A DNA stretch of 35,247 nt from Burkholderia sp. Bp9143 (GCF_003853645.1 NZ_QTPO01000073.1:1-35247), one strand, 5' to 3'; positions 23,277 through 33,280 are shown, numbered from the stretch's first letter. Made by a program: numbers and translations. Notes: a model not told the origin generated them from the sequence alone.

Positions 23277-25616
23277 TCACACCGGCCCGGCCATGTCCGG
23301 TTCCGCGTCGAACGACACGTCGGCGATGCCCATCCGTTTCAGCGATGCGGCCAGTCGCTCGATCGCGTGCAGGTCCAGCGCCTCGAGGCGCTCCCGCATC
23401 GCCTGCACGAACGCGGCATGGCGGGACGCGTCCGCGTGTCGGCCGAGCCATTCCTCGATATCGGTGAGGCGGCCTTCGCTGGCGAGCACGGCCAGCTCGT
23501 CGAGCGCACGCGGGGGCGGGCAGCGCATCGCATGCGCGGCGCTCTCTGGTTCGTCCTGCTCGACCGGATCGGCCCGCCGCACCAGCGCCGACGCGGGCAT
23601 CATCGCGCGGCCGATCGCCGGCGCGACGATCTGGAACGTGAACGACGTGCCGACGCCCGGCTGGCTCGACACGGCCAGCTCGCCTTGCATCGCGCGGACG
23701 ATCCGCTGCGCGATGAACAGGCCGAGCCCGGTACCGCCATTGACCGCCTGCACCTGCTGGTACGCGCGGAAGATGTCGGTCGTCTTGCCGATGTCGATCC
23801 CGATCCCGGTATCGGCGACCTCGAACACGACACGCCACGCATCGTCTTCCGGATACGCGCCGACCGACAGCGTGACCGTGCCGTCGCGCGTGAACTTCGA
23901 CGCGTTCGACAGCAGGTTGAGCAGCACCTGCTGCAGCCGGATGGCGTCGATCGACAGCTTGCGCGGCAGCGGCGTGAGCGGCCGGTAGTCGAACCGGTTG
24001 TCCTGCTGCGCGCACAGCGCGACCGCATAGTCGCCGATGTCGTTCAGCAGGCCGGGCAGGTCGGTCGCGTCGGGCGAAATGCCGAGCGGCTGCAGCTCGG
24101 CCTTCGTGTACTGCAGCAACTCGTCGATCAGCGTGAGCTGGTAGCGGATGCTGCGGTCGATCGAGCGGATCAGCCGCGCCTGGCTGCGGGTCGCGCCTTG
24201 CAGCAGCAGTTTCGCGTAGCCGTTGATCGTCGACAGCGGCGCGCGCAGGTCGTGACTCACGTAGCCGAGCGTCTCGATCTTCTGCTGCATGTGCGTCTTC
24301 ACCTGGTGCAGCGCGTCGTTGAGTTCGACCGTGCGTTTCGCGACCTCGTCGCGCAGGCGATCCTGCTCGGTGAGCTGCCACTGCTCGAGCCGCTGGCGCG
24401 CCTCGATGCGCTGACGGCCGACGTGGTGGATCCACGCGGCCAGCACCAGCAGGTGCGTGGCGAGCCCGATGATCGCGACGACCGGGTTCGGGTAGATATC
24501 GGACTTGAGCCAGCACAGCCACGACGGCACCGCGCCCATGCCGTCGAGCATGCGCATCAGGATGTTGAAGCTCGCGACCGCAATCGCGATCAGCATCACG
24601 CGCCCGGTCGGTGTCCTGCGAATCGCGAGCGTCAGCGCGAGGCCGATGTTGACGACCCCCAGCACGGTGTTCAGCCGCAGGCAGAACCAGGTGAAAGTGA
24701 GCAGGTCGCCGAATGCCGCTCCGACGAGGCCCGCGCATTCGAGGCCCAGTATCGTCAGGTAAACCGCGCGCAGCGGAATCCGGGCCTTCTCGCGGTGCGC
24801 GACCGCCAGGATGAAGACGATGAACAGCGCGACCGCGAGGTACGCGAAGATCACCTCGCCACGCGCGGACCATTCACGCGCGTCCGGCCACGGGACCAGC
24901 GTCGCATAGCCGCGGTAGGTCGCCTCGAACAGCGTCGTGCACAACGCGATGCCGGCCAGCACGTGGAATATGCCGCTGCGCGAGAAAAAGCCGATCAGCA
25001 ACGCGCACCACATCAGTGCCAGCAGGCCGCCGAAAAAGCCGAAGTCCCACATGGCGGCGCGCATCTCCGCGGCCTCCCACGCGTCGCGGGTGAAGGCGAC
25101 AGGCGCGAGCCGCATTTCCTTGCGCGACGTGACGCGGATCAGGATCGGCACCTGCTCGCCCGGACGCAGCGTCATGTCGAGCACCGGGTAGCGGGCATGC
25201 GCGCGAACGGTGCCGCCTGCGCCTGCGTCGGCCGGGAAGCGGCCGACGAGCGTCCACGTGCCGCCGCGGTTCGCATAAAAATCCGCGCGGTCGAGACGTG
25301 CGTCGCGAAGCGCGAGCACCAGCGGCCGCTCGACGCCGTCGCGGTTGACCAGCGTCGCGCCGACCCACCACGCCGAGCGGGAAAACGCGATGTTGAACGA
25401 CGATTGCGCTGCCATGCCGGTGCGGTGTTGCGGCTGCGCGCGTTGCGCGACGATCTGGTCGACGGACATCGTCGTGCCCGGATCCTCGACGATCGACACC
25501 GCGTCCAGATGGGCGGCGTCTTCCGCCGCTTCGGCCCGGTGCGTCGCGCAGGCGACCATCAGCGCCGTCACGAGCAGCAGGAGGGCGTGCCAGCCCGACG
25601 CGCGGCGCCTAGGCAT
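23277..25616 (-). CDS. 7TMR-DISM sensor histidine kinase
   Basis: The protein is 779 residues. A signal or first helix is followed by a periplasmic DISM sensory domain (about 45-185) and a block of seven membrane helices (about 190-400). After a coiled-coil linker come the HisKA domain with phospho-acceptor His455 (YVSHDLRAPLSTINGY) and the HATPase domain. The HATPase N box is LLNLLSNASKF, with DTGIGID and a later GTGLGLFIAQRIV. The last roughly 110 residues are helical and unrecognised; there is no receiver domain. The chosen ATG at 25616 overlaps the response-regulator stop by eight bases, so the pair is coupled. The 7TMR-DISM class senses carbohydrates or unknown ligands. It probably phosphorylates the adjacent regulator and may control the divergent adhesin. 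Confidence 0.9.
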   Translation of the reverse strand: MPRRRASGWHALLLLVTALMVACATHRAEAAEDAAHLDAVSIVEDPGTTMSVDQIVAQRAQPQHRTGMAAQSSFNIAFSRSAWWVGATLVNRDGVERPLVLALRDARLDRADFYANRGGTWTLVGRFPADAGAGGTVRAHARYPVLDMTLRPGEQVPILIRVTSRKEMRLAPVAFTRDAWEAAEMRAAMWDFGFFGGLLALMWCALLIGFFSRSGIFHVLAGIALCTTLFEATYRGYATLVPWPDAREWSARGEVIFAYLAVALFIVFILAVAHREKARIPLRAVYLTILGLECAGLVGAAFGDLLTFTWFCLRLNTVLGVVNIGLALTLAIRRTPTGRVMLIAIAVASFNILMRMLDGMGAVPSWLCWLKSDIYPNPVVAIIGLATHLLVLAAWIHHVGRQRIEARQRLEQWQLTEQDRLRDEVAKRTVELNDALHQVKTHMQQKIETLGYVSHDLRAPLSTINGYAKLLLQGATRSQARLIRSIDRSIRYQLTLIDELLQYTKAELQPLGISPDATDLPGLLNDIGDYAVALCAQQDNRFDYRPLTPLPRKLSIDAIRLQQVLLNLLSNASKFTRDGTVTLSVGAYPEDDAWRVVFEVADTGIGIDIGKTTDIFRAYQQVQAVNGGTGLGLFIAQRIVRAMQGELAVSSQPGVGTSFTFQIVAPAIGRAMMPASALVRRADPVEQDEPESAAHAMRCPPPRALDELAVLASEGRLTDIEEWLGRHADASRHAAFVQAMRERLEALDLHAIERLAASLKRMGIADVSFDAEPDMAGPV

Positions 25617-26442
25617 CGCGCGGGAGATCATGCGACGCGGGCAGGGCGTCGACCGCCGGACGCTGGCGCCGCCAGTCGGACGGCGTGATGCCGAACCGTT
25701 CACGAAACGCCGTCGCGAAATTGCCGGGCGTCGAGAAGCCGATTTCCTCGGCGATGTCGCCGATCCCCATCGACGTTTCCGCGAGAAAGTGCTTCGCGGC
25801 GCGCAGCCGCGTGTCGCGCAGGTATTCGAACACGGTCTGGCCGAGATGGTCGCGGAACACGCGCGACAGCCGCTTTTCGTGCGTGCCGACCTGCCGTGCC
25901 AGTTCGTCGAGCGTCGGCGGATTGCGCAATTCGCGCAGCAGGATGTCGCTTGCCGCGCGCACCAGCGCGACGTCCGGATGGTCGGGCAGCTCGGGCAGGT
26001 GCGCGAACGGCTGGCTGCGCTGCGCGCGCTTCAGGTGATTGCGGATTCGCGCAATCACTTCGGCCGGTTCGAACGGCTTCACGATGTAATCCAGCGCGCC
26101 GGTTTCGAGCCCCGCGATGCGATCCTCGAGATCGCCGGCAGCGGTCAGGATGATGATGGGGATGTTCTGCGTCGACGGCGTCGATGCCAGCAGGCGGCAC
26201 GCGGCGAAGCCGTCCATGCGCGGCATCCGGACGTCCATCAGGATCAGGTCCGGCGCGATGGCCTGCGCGCGGTGATAGGCCTGCAGCCCGTCGAACGCGA
26301 CGCTGATCCGGCACCGCGCCGAACGCAGGATCTCCGTCAGGAGCCGCAGGTCGTTCGGTCGGTCGTCAACGACAAGAATGTGTGCGCCAACGAGATCCGG
26401 CGTGGCGCGAGGCGACGCCGAACTGGACGAGCGGGATGACAT
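25609..26442 (-). CDS. Response regulator with AraC-type DNA-binding domain
   Basis: The 277-residue regulator has an N-terminal receiver (about 20-140) with acidic Asp26-Asp27, phospho-acceptor Asp70 (LILMDVRMPRMDG) and the conserved Lys in YIVKPFEP. The C-terminal AraC/XylS domain (about 180-270) has two helix-turn-helix units, with GIGDIAEEIGFSTPGNFATA typical of the second. The start at 26442 gives a normal receiver N-terminus; a longer in-frame reading from 26598 adds unrelated residues. It forms an operon with the kinase and faces away from the adhesin gene across a 1.5 kb gap, so the adhesin promoter is a natural target. That is inference. Confidence 0.9.
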   Translation of the reverse strand: MSSRSSSSASPRATPDLVGAHILVVDDRPNDLRLLTEILRSARCRISVAFDGLQAYHRAQAIAPDLILMDVRMPRMDGFAACRLLASTPSTQNIPIIILTAAGDLEDRIAGLETGALDYIVKPFEPAEVIARIRNHLKRAQRSQPFAHLPELPDHPDVALVRAASDILLRELRNPPTLDELARQVGTHEKRLSRVFRDHLGQTVFEYLRDTRLRAAKHFLAETSMGIGDIAEEIGFSTPGNFATAFRERFGITPSDWRRQRPAVDALPASHDLPRDA

Positions 26443-27920
26443 GGTTGCGAACGCGTAGGAAGGTAGGCCGGGGTCGGATTCGATGCATCTATGTGCACGA
26501 TTGTTGCGAAAAATTATATGTCGCCAACAAGGCCGACGGTGAGGATTCCGTGCGGTCCGTGTGGGCATGTTTGACAATAACGAGCGCCTTCGTGACAACG
26601 CGGCCGCAGAGGAAAAATGGAGTGGGAAAAAGTGCCGAATCGATTATTGAATATCGGTCGTTGTTTCCGGTTTTAATTGACGTAAATGGAATTTGACCGA
26701 ATGATGAATCCAATCGAGACATGTCGTTCAGACGGTCTTTTTTAGCGTGGATGGCGTTCATCGATTTCGTGTCACCGTAATAAAAATTTATCTATTGACG
26801 ATTAAAAATGCTTTCGCATTGAAGTCGACTGCAATGCCGGAATGTATGAATGTAAATATCATCCGGCCGGGAAAACAATTTGTCCGCTCGGGAAAAGGTT
26901 TGATCCGGAGAATCCCGGCAAACTAGGCCCGAGGCAGCTGGAATCGGTTCTTCGGCGGAACGGCGTTCCACGCGAATTTCATGTGTCGCGGCGGCATGTT
27001 TGAGTGCGCAATATTCAATGTGACATTGAGTGCTGACAATCTCAAATTCCGGGATTCCGGTGCTGCGACGAGGGTCGGCACGAGGGTAATGCAAGCTTCT
27101 CATTCTTCAAATCGGTTGATGTGCGATATGAACGGAATGGCGTAGAAGCTGAAGAGAGTGTGACACACAAGGCAGCAAGAAATAGTCAAAGAAAGTCAGT
27201 CGATTAATTCGATGCAGGGGTCATCCGGCCAATCGTCATTTTTTCCGGAAATCCGGAATCTTCGGTGCGCGCCTGGATGGAAAGGGGTGAGTGGGCTCGC
27301 GTCGACCGCCGGGCAGTTCGATCCATCAGGCGGCGGTCGCGCGGGGCGCGCTTTCGAATCAGGCGGCACGAAAAAACATGAACATGAAAGGCACGGCAGA
27401 TCACAGCACCGGTTCACCCGAACCGGCGCCGGCTGTCAGCGTTCGCAATCCGGCGGCGCATGCTTCAGCCCCGGGGGCCGCACGACGTCATCCTCCCCCT
27501 GAATGACACAGGACGGGCCGCCCGGCGGGCTCGGCGCGGCATCCGTCCAACCGGCGTCTGAACGACGCCTTCCCATGCAATTCGAGATCGCCGCCCCCCG
27601 GTTCGGCGCGATGGCGTGCGCACGCGCTTCCCCGCGGTGCGCCGCGCGGCATGCCGCTGCCTGATCGGCGAGCTCGACTTCCATGATTCGATAACCCGCG
27701 ATCGTTGCCGTGCATCGTGTCGTCCGGCACGGGCGGCGTGCGGTCGTGTGATCGCGACGTGTGTCGCGTGTGTCGTGCAGAGCCGTTCGGCAGTTCAGTT
27801 AGACATGCGAAGCAAATAGCGAGGCGTCGCGAGACGGGAGACGACGAAGATGGAGACGGTCTTCTCCCGGCCGCGTTCGCTGTTGCGTCATCCAGCACAT
27901 GTGAACCGAGGGAAAACAAG
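26443..27920. other. Long intergenic region between response regulator and adhesin
   Basis: I find no convincing gene in these 1478 bases. The part from about 26490 to 27200 is clearly poorer in GC than the rest of the window; the part from 27200 to 27920 is GC-rich again. A small hairpin, AATGC-TTTC-GCATT, lies near 26806-26822. The region must hold the promoters of both the two-component pair and the adhesin, with a long adhesin leader if transcription starts in the AT-rich part. Confidence 0.6.
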
Positions 27921-30900
27921 ATGAACAAGTCGTTCAAGTCGATCTGGAACGAAGCACTGGGGGCGTGGGTTGCGGCGTCCGAGCTCGATCGCGCGCGCGG
28001 CAAGCGCGTGGCGTCGTCGAGGCGTGCGGGCGCACATGCCGATGAGGTCGGCATCGTCGCAAGCACGGCAACGCAGGCGACGCTGTCGCCACGGCGATTG
28101 GTCGTGATGATGGCATCCGCGTATCTCGGGCTGTTTCATGCCGGTGCGCATGCGCAATATGCCCAGGATGGCGGCTCCGCGACCGGCGGCATCAGTTCGA
28201 TCGCGATCGGCATTGGTTCGAGCGCCGCGCAGCAGAATTCCACCGCGTTGGGCAACCTGTCGACGGCGGCGGGTCTTTCGGCCACGGCGCTCGGCCCGGG
28301 CGCGCATGCGATGGGCGACGGATCGACGGCCGTCGGGATCAACGCGCAGGCAACCGGCGTCAACAGCACGTCGATGGGGGTGCAGGCGATCGGCTCGGGA
28401 GATTACTCGGTCGCCATCGGTAACCTGTCGAGCTCGACCCAAAGCGGCTCGGTGGCGATCGGTAGCGGTGCAGGGGCGACGGGCGTATCCGCGATCGGGC
28501 TCGGCAACAATGCGCTGGCGTCCGGCCAGTATGCGGCGGCACTCGGGCTCGGGGCGAGCGCGGCAGGGGCTCAAAGCGTCGCGCTCGGCTATGCGGCGCA
28601 TGCCGACCTGACGGGCTCGGTGGCCCTCGGCAACCAGTCGACCAGCTCCGGCGCGGCCGGCGTTGCCGTGGGCAGCGGCGCGCTGGCTTCCGGCAATTCG
28701 GCCGTGGCGATGGGCGTCAACAGCGGCGCGAAGGGCACGTCGTCGATCGCCATCGGCTGGGGCGGCACCGCGGGCGTGCCGGGTTCGGGCACGCAGTCTC
28801 TCGGCACCAGTTCGATCGCGATGGGCTCGGGTACGAGCGCCGGCGCCGACTATGCGCAGGCGTTCGGCCTGAACGCCAATGCGTCGGGCGTCAGTTCGAT
28901 CGCGATGGGCGTACAGTCGACCGCGACGCAGCAGTACGCCGTCGCGCTTGGCAACCTCGCGCTCGCGACGGGCACGTCGGCCAGCGCGTTTGGCTCCGGC
29001 GCGACGGCGTCGGCGGTGAATTCGACCGCGGTCGGCATCAACAGCGTCGCGGCGGCCGGCTCCACCGTGGCCATTGGCGACAGCAACTCGGTCGCGGCAA
29101 CGGCCGGCGCCGGTTCGATCGCGGGCGGCAACAGCTCCAAGGTACTGAGCGGCGCCGGCGCCGTCGCGCTCGGCCTGGGCCAGACGGTGAGCGGCAATGG
29201 CGCGGTGGCGATCGGCGACCCGAGCACCGCGATCGGCACCGGCGCGGTCACGGCCGGTTCGAACAACACCGCGAACGGCGACGGCGCCGTGGCGATCGGC
29301 AATTCGAACATTGCGCAGGGCACTGGCTCCGTCGCGCTCGGCAATACGTCGACGGCGGCAGCGGCGGGCGCGGTGGCGTTCGGCGCGTCGGCGGTGGCGA
29401 CCAGGGCGAATGACGTCGCGCTCGGTTCCGGATCGGTGACGGCCGCGCCGAATCCGACGGCGACCGGGACCATCGGCGGTGTCACGTACACGTTCAACGG
29501 CGTCAATCCGACCAGCGTCGTCAGCGTTGGCGCAGTGGGGGCCGAGCGCCAGATCACCAACGTCGCGGCAGGGCGGATCAGCTCGACGAGTACGGATGCG
29601 ATCAACGGTTCGCAGCTCGATGCGACGAACCAGGCGGTGACTTCGTTGTCGACGTCGACGTTGTCGAGCATCACGTCGTTGTCGACCGGAGTTTCGTCGT
29701 TGTCGACGGGGCTGTCGTCGGCGAATAGTGCGATTACGTCGTTGTCCACGTCGACGTCGACCGGGATCAGTTCGTTGTCGACTGGCCTCAGCTCCACAAA
29801 CAGCGCAGTGACGTCACTATCGACATCCACGTCGACGGGTCTGTCCTCGGCGAACAGCGCAATCACATCGCTGTCCACTTCGACGTCAACGGGCATCAGC
29901 TCGTTGTCGACCGGCCTGAGTTCGACGAACAGCACGATCACATCGCTGTCGACGTCGACGTCAACCGGCATCAGTTCGCTGTCGACCGGCCTGAGCTCGA
30001 CGAACAGCACGATCACGTCGTTGTCGACGTCGACGTCAACGGGCATCAGCTCGCTGTCGACCGGCCTGAGTTCGACGAACAGCACGATCACATCGCTGTC
30101 CACGTCGACGTCGACCGGCATCAGCTCGCTGTCGACCGGCCTGAGTTCGACGAACAGCACGATCACATCGTTGTCGACGTCGACGTCAACGGGCATCAGC
30201 TCGCTGTCGACCGGCTTGAGCTCGACGAACAGTTCGATCACGTCGCTGTCGACGTCGACCTCGACCGTCGTCGGCTCGCTGTCCACCGGACTGAGCTCGA
30301 CAAACAGCAACCTGACGTCGCTGTCGACGTCCACGTCGACGAGCATCGGTTCGCTGTCGACCGGCTTGAGCTCGACGAACAGCACGATCACGTCCCTCTC
30401 GACCTCGACGTCGACCAGCATCGGCTCATTGTCGACCGGCCTGTCGAGCACGAACAGCAACCTGACCTCGCTGTCGACCGCCACATCGACGGGCATCAGT
30501 TCGCTGTCGACGGGCCTGAGCTCCATCGCGAACAACAACAACAACCTCGGCAACAGCACGGCAGGCGCGATCGGCGGCGGGGCCACCTACGATCCGACGA
30601 CCGGCACGATCTCGGCGCCGTCGTACGTCACGTACAACGGCAACGGTTCGACGACGATCAACAACAACGTCGGCGCGGCGATCGACAACATCAACGCGCA
30701 CGGCATCAAGTACTTCCACGCGAACTCGACCGCGCCGGACAGCCAGGCGCTCGGCGTCGACAGCGTGGCGATCGGACCGAATGCGATCTCGCGGGTGGAC
30801 GGCAGCATCGCGCTCGGCTCGGGTTCGGTGGCCGATCGTGCGACCGCGCCGGCGTCCGGGATCATCCGCAACGGCACCGCGTCGATCCCGTTCAACACGA

Positions 30901-32282
30901 CGGACCAGGCGCTGCTCGGCGCGGTGTCGGTCGGCGACGCGACGAGCAGGTCGTATCGCCAGATCACCAACGTCGCGGACGGCACCGGGCAGCAGGATGC
31001 GGTGACGGTACGGCAGCTGGCCGGCGCATTGCAGTCGTTCGCGGTCACGGGCCAGAAGTACTTCCACGCGAATTCGACGGCGGCGGACTCGCTCGCGGTC
31101 GGCGCGGAATCGGTCGCGGTGGGGCCGACGACGGTCGTCAACGGCGACAACGGCGTGGGCATCGGCAACGGCGCGATCGTCGATCAGACCGCGCCGGGCG
31201 GCATCGCGATCGGGCAGGCGGCGAGTTCCGCGCAGGCCGACGCGATCGCGCTCGGCAGTGGCGCGACGGCAACCGGCGCGCAATCCGTCGCGCAGGGTGC
31301 CAATGCCGTGGCGGTCAGCGTGGGCAGCGTCGCGCTCGGCTCGGGTGCGCACAGCAACGCGACGGATGCGCTCGCGCTGGGTGCCGGTGCGTCGGCGACG
31401 TTCGCGAACAGCGTCGCGCTGGGCGCCGGCTCGCTGACCACGGTCGGCGCGCTGACGAACTATGTCGCGTACGGCCTGAGCAGCCCGCAATCGTCGGCCG
31501 GCGAAGTCAACGTCGGCAACCGGCAGATCACCGGCCTCGCCGCAGGCAAGAACGGCACGGACGCGGTGAACGTGTCGCAGCTCGACGCGGTCGCGAACCA
31601 GCTGACGACGCTGATCGACAAGCGCACGACCAACCTCGGCGGTTCCTACACGTCGAACCCGTCCGGCGGCAACGTGCCGCCGGGGCCGAGCGGTTCGAAC
31701 TCGTCGGCCGGCGGCTCGGGGGCGGTGGCCTCCGGCTCGAACAGCACGGCGGTCGGCAACGGGTCGACGGCGTCCGGCAGCGGCTCGACCGCGATCGGCG
31801 TCGGGGCGACCTCGTCGGGCAGCAATTCGGCGGCGGTCGGCGCGGGCAGCAACGACGGCGGCCGCTCGAACGTCGTCGCGGTCGGCACGGCGGATTCGGC
31901 GCGGCAGGTCGTCAACGTCGCGGCGGGCACGCAGGGCACGGATGCGGTGAACGTGAACCAGCTGAATGCGGTCTCGAACCAGTTCACGCAGTCGCTGAAC
32001 ACGGTCAACAACCAGCTCACGCAGATGCAGCAGCAGATCCAGCAGACCGATTCGATGGCACGTGAAGGTATCGCCGCAACCGCCGCGATGGCGTCGATCC
32101 CGCACATGGACCGCGACTCGAACTTTGCGATGGGTGTCGGCACGGCGACGTTCCAGGGTCAGAAGGCCATGGCCGTCGGCATGCAGGCGCGCATCACGGA
32201 GAACCTGAAGGCGACGCTGAACGGCGGTTTCGCCGGCAGCCAGCGCGTCGTCGGCGCGGGCATGTTGTATCAGTGGAAGTGA
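27921..32282 (+). CDS. Trimeric autotransporter adhesin (YadA/Hia family)
   Basis: The 1453-residue surface adhesin has an extended signal peptide (MNKSFKSIWNEALGAWVAAS, cleavage likely near AGAHA-Q at 78). A first YadA-like head covers about 85-510, built from SxAIGxGxxA-type motifs. A neck follows (RQITNVAAGRISSTSTDAIN). A Ser/Thr-rich stalk of about twelve 25-residue repeats spans about 575-870. A second head and neck region lies at about 910-1360, and the C-terminal YadA membrane anchor fills the last 65 residues. The anchor has NFAMGVGTATFQGQKAMAVG and ends MLYQWK, with Lys after the usual terminal aromatic. The start has a GAGGGA ribosome site. Such proteins mediate adhesion, serum resistance and biofilm growth. 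An OmpA-family lipoprotein gene follows. Confidence 0.93.
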   Translation: MNKSFKSIWNEALGAWVAASELDRARGKRVASSRRAGAHADEVGIVASTATQATLSPRRLVVMMASAYLGLFHAGAHAQYAQDGGSATGGISSIAIGIGSSAAQQNSTALGNLSTAAGLSATALGPGAHAMGDGSTAVGINAQATGVNSTSMGVQAIGSGDYSVAIGNLSSSTQSGSVAIGSGAGATGVSAIGLGNNALASGQYAAALGLGASAAGAQSVALGYAAHADLTGSVALGNQSTSSGAAGVAVGSGALASGNSAVAMGVNSGAKGTSSIAIGWGGTAGVPGSGTQSLGTSSIAMGSGTSAGADYAQAFGLNANASGVSSIAMGVQSTATQQYAVALGNLALATGTSASAFGSGATASAVNSTAVGINSVAAAGSTVAIGDSNSVAATAGAGSIAGGNSSKVLSGAGAVALGLGQTVSGNGAVAIGDPSTAIGTGAVTAGSNNTANGDGAVAIGNSNIAQGTGSVALGNTSTAAAAGAVAFGASAVATRANDVALGSGSVTAAPNPTATGTIGGVTYTFNGVNPTSVVSVGAVGAERQITNVAAGRISSTSTDAINGSQLDATNQAVTSLSTSTLSSITSLSTGVSSLSTGLSSANSAITSLSTSTSTGISSLSTGLSSTNSAVTSLSTSTSTGLSSANSAITSLSTSTSTGISSLSTGLSSTNSTITSLSTSTSTGISSLSTGLSSTNSTITSLSTSTSTGISSLSTGLSSTNSTITSLSTSTSTGISSLSTGLSSTNSTITSLSTSTSTGISSLSTGLSSTNSSITSLSTSTSTVVGSLSTGLSSTNSNLTSLSTSTSTSIGSLSTGLSSTNSTITSLSTSTSTSIGSLSTGLSSTNSNLTSLSTATSTGISSLSTGLSSIANNNNNLGNSTAGAIGGGATYDPTTGTISAPSYVTYNGNGSTTINNNVGAAIDNINAHGIKYFHANSTAPDSQALGVDSVAIGPNAISRVDGSIALGSGSVADRATAPASGIIRNGTASIPFNTTDQALLGAVSVGDATSRSYRQITNVADGTGQQDAVTVRQLAGALQSFAVTGQKYFHANSTAADSLAVGAESVAVGPTTVVNGDNGVGIGNGAIVDQTAPGGIAIGQAASSAQADAIALGSGATATGAQSVAQGANAVAVSVGSVALGSGAHSNATDALALGAGASATFANSVALGAGSLTTVGALTNYVAYGLSSPQSSAGEVNVGNRQITGLAAGKNGTDAVNVSQLDAVANQLTTLIDKRTTNLGGSYTSNPSGGNVPPGPSGSNSSAGGSGAVASGSNSTAVGNGSTASGSGSTAIGVGATSSGSNSAAVGAGSNDGGRSNVVAVGTADSARQVVNVAAGTQGTDAVNVNQLNAVSNQFTQSLNTVNNQLTQMQQQIQQTDSMAREGIAATAAMASIPHMDRDSNFAMGVGTATFQGQKAMAVGMQARITENLKATLNGGFAGSQRVVGAGMLYQWK
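29641..30526 (+). repeat. Tandem 75-bp repeats encoding the adhesin stalk
   Basis: About twelve in-frame copies of a 75-bp unit encode variants of SSLSTGLSSTNSTITSLSTS plus TSTGI. One copy near 29821-29850 is shortened. Central copies (about 29890-30230) are almost identical in DNA, and the 3' copies diverge (VVG, SIG, SNL variants). Such arrays can gain or lose copies by recombination without shifting the frame. Confidence 0.9.
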
Positions 32283-32291
32283 TCGTGCGCG

Positions 32292-32328
32292 GCGGTTCGC
32301 GCCGGCACGCGTTGCCGGAGCGAACCGC
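32292..32328 (+). terminator. Intercistronic hairpin between adhesin and OmpA lipoprotein
   Basis: A 9-bp stem, GCGGTTCGC with GCGAACCGC, encloses a 6-bp stem, CCGGCA with TGCCGG, around a five-base loop. It starts ten bases after the adhesin stop. No T-tract follows, so partial termination or message stabilisation is likelier than complete termination. Confidence 0.5.
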
Positions 32329-32407
32329 GCCGACCGCAAAGGCATGCGCATGCGGCCGCGCCACCGCGCCGCACACGCTGCACCCATCGCATTTTCGGAG
32401 TCATCAA

Positions 32408-33070
32408 GTGAAAAACATCCATCTTGCACTGCTGGCGTCCGTCGTTTCCCTCGCTGCCTGTTCGAGCGCGTCGGGGCCGACGTACAACGCATACGAGCTG
32501 CAACCGAGAAGCGGCATCCGGACCTTCCGCGTCGACTGTCACGGGATCCTGTCGAGCGCACAGACCTGCATGAAGGTCGCGACGCGCATGTGCGGCAACG
32601 AGGCCGTGCGCCTGGTCGATGCCACGACGCCGTATCGCGACGGTGCCGATCCGCACTCGATCGTGTTCCAGTGCGGCGCGGCACCCGCGCCGGCCGCCGC
32701 GGTCGCCGCGCCGGCGCCTGCTCCGGTCGAGAAAGTGAGCCTGACCGGCGATGCGTATTTCGCGACCGACTCGGCCGTGCTGACGCCCGCGGCGAGTGCC
32801 GCGCTCGACGCGCTGCTGAACCGGCAAGGCGACAGGCATTTCTCGCGCGTGGAAGTGGAGGGCTATACCGACGCGACCGGCTCGGACGCGCACAACCTGG
32901 CGCTGTCGAAGCGCCGGGCCGATGCGGTCGCGGGGTATCTGGGCGAGCATGGCCTGAAGGCGGATTTGTTTGCCGCGACGGGGCATGGAGCAGCCGGTCC
33001 GGCTGCCCCGAACGATACCGCCGAAGGGCGGGCGCGCAATCGCCGGGTGGAGATCTCGCTGCAGAAGTAA
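32408..33070 (+). CDS. OmpA-family outer-membrane lipoprotein
   Basis: The 220-residue lipoprotein starts at GTG 32408, with GGAG ten bases upstream. The signal ends in the lipobox LAAC with the lipidated Cys18. A central domain with several cysteines follows, then an Ala/Pro linker and the C-terminal OmpA peptidoglycan-binding domain. That domain starts at DAYFATDSAVLTPAA and includes VEVEGYTDATGSDAHNLALS and ARNRRVEISL. Its position directly after a trimeric autotransporter is a recurrent arrangement in Burkholderia, and the partner may anchor or assist surface display of the adhesin. The role is inferred. Confidence 0.9.
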   Translation: MKNIHLALLASVVSLAACSSASGPTYNAYELQPRSGIRTFRVDCHGILSSAQTCMKVATRMCGNEAVRLVDATTPYRDGADPHSIVFQCGAAPAPAAAVAAPAPAPVEKVSLTGDAYFATDSAVLTPAASAALDALLNRQGDRHFSRVEVEGYTDATGSDAHNLALSKRRADAVAGYLGEHGLKADLFAATGHGAAGPAAPNDTAEGRARNRRVEISLQK

Positions 33071-33280
33071 GCAGCCGCGACCGGGTTGCCGCAGGCGTGG
33101 CCGTCGAAACCGGACGGACGGCTCGCTTGCGGCAGCGGCGCCGTCCGGGGACGCGGTTCGTCGAAGAAGGTGACGCGTCACGCGGTGCATGTACGGTGCC
33201 GCCGCCGTCGTCGCACGGACGACGCTGACGCACGGCGGCTCGCGTCCGACTCGCGGGCCATCTCCGCTCCGGGCAGCGGA

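Noticed and set aside
26489..26761. 90-codon frame on the minus strand in the AT-rich gap
   Set aside because: It has no ribosome site, no recognisable family and a composition like non-coding DNA.
29641..30526. Regular repeats that could be taken for a CRISPR array
   Set aside because: The units are contiguous, in frame, and encode the adhesin stalk. There are no unique spacers.
28850..30586. Long open reading frame (578 codons) antisense to the adhesin
   Set aside because: It is a by-product of the repeated, stop-free codons of the sense strand. Its product is a low-complexity Val/Asp/Glu repeat and it has no supporting signals.
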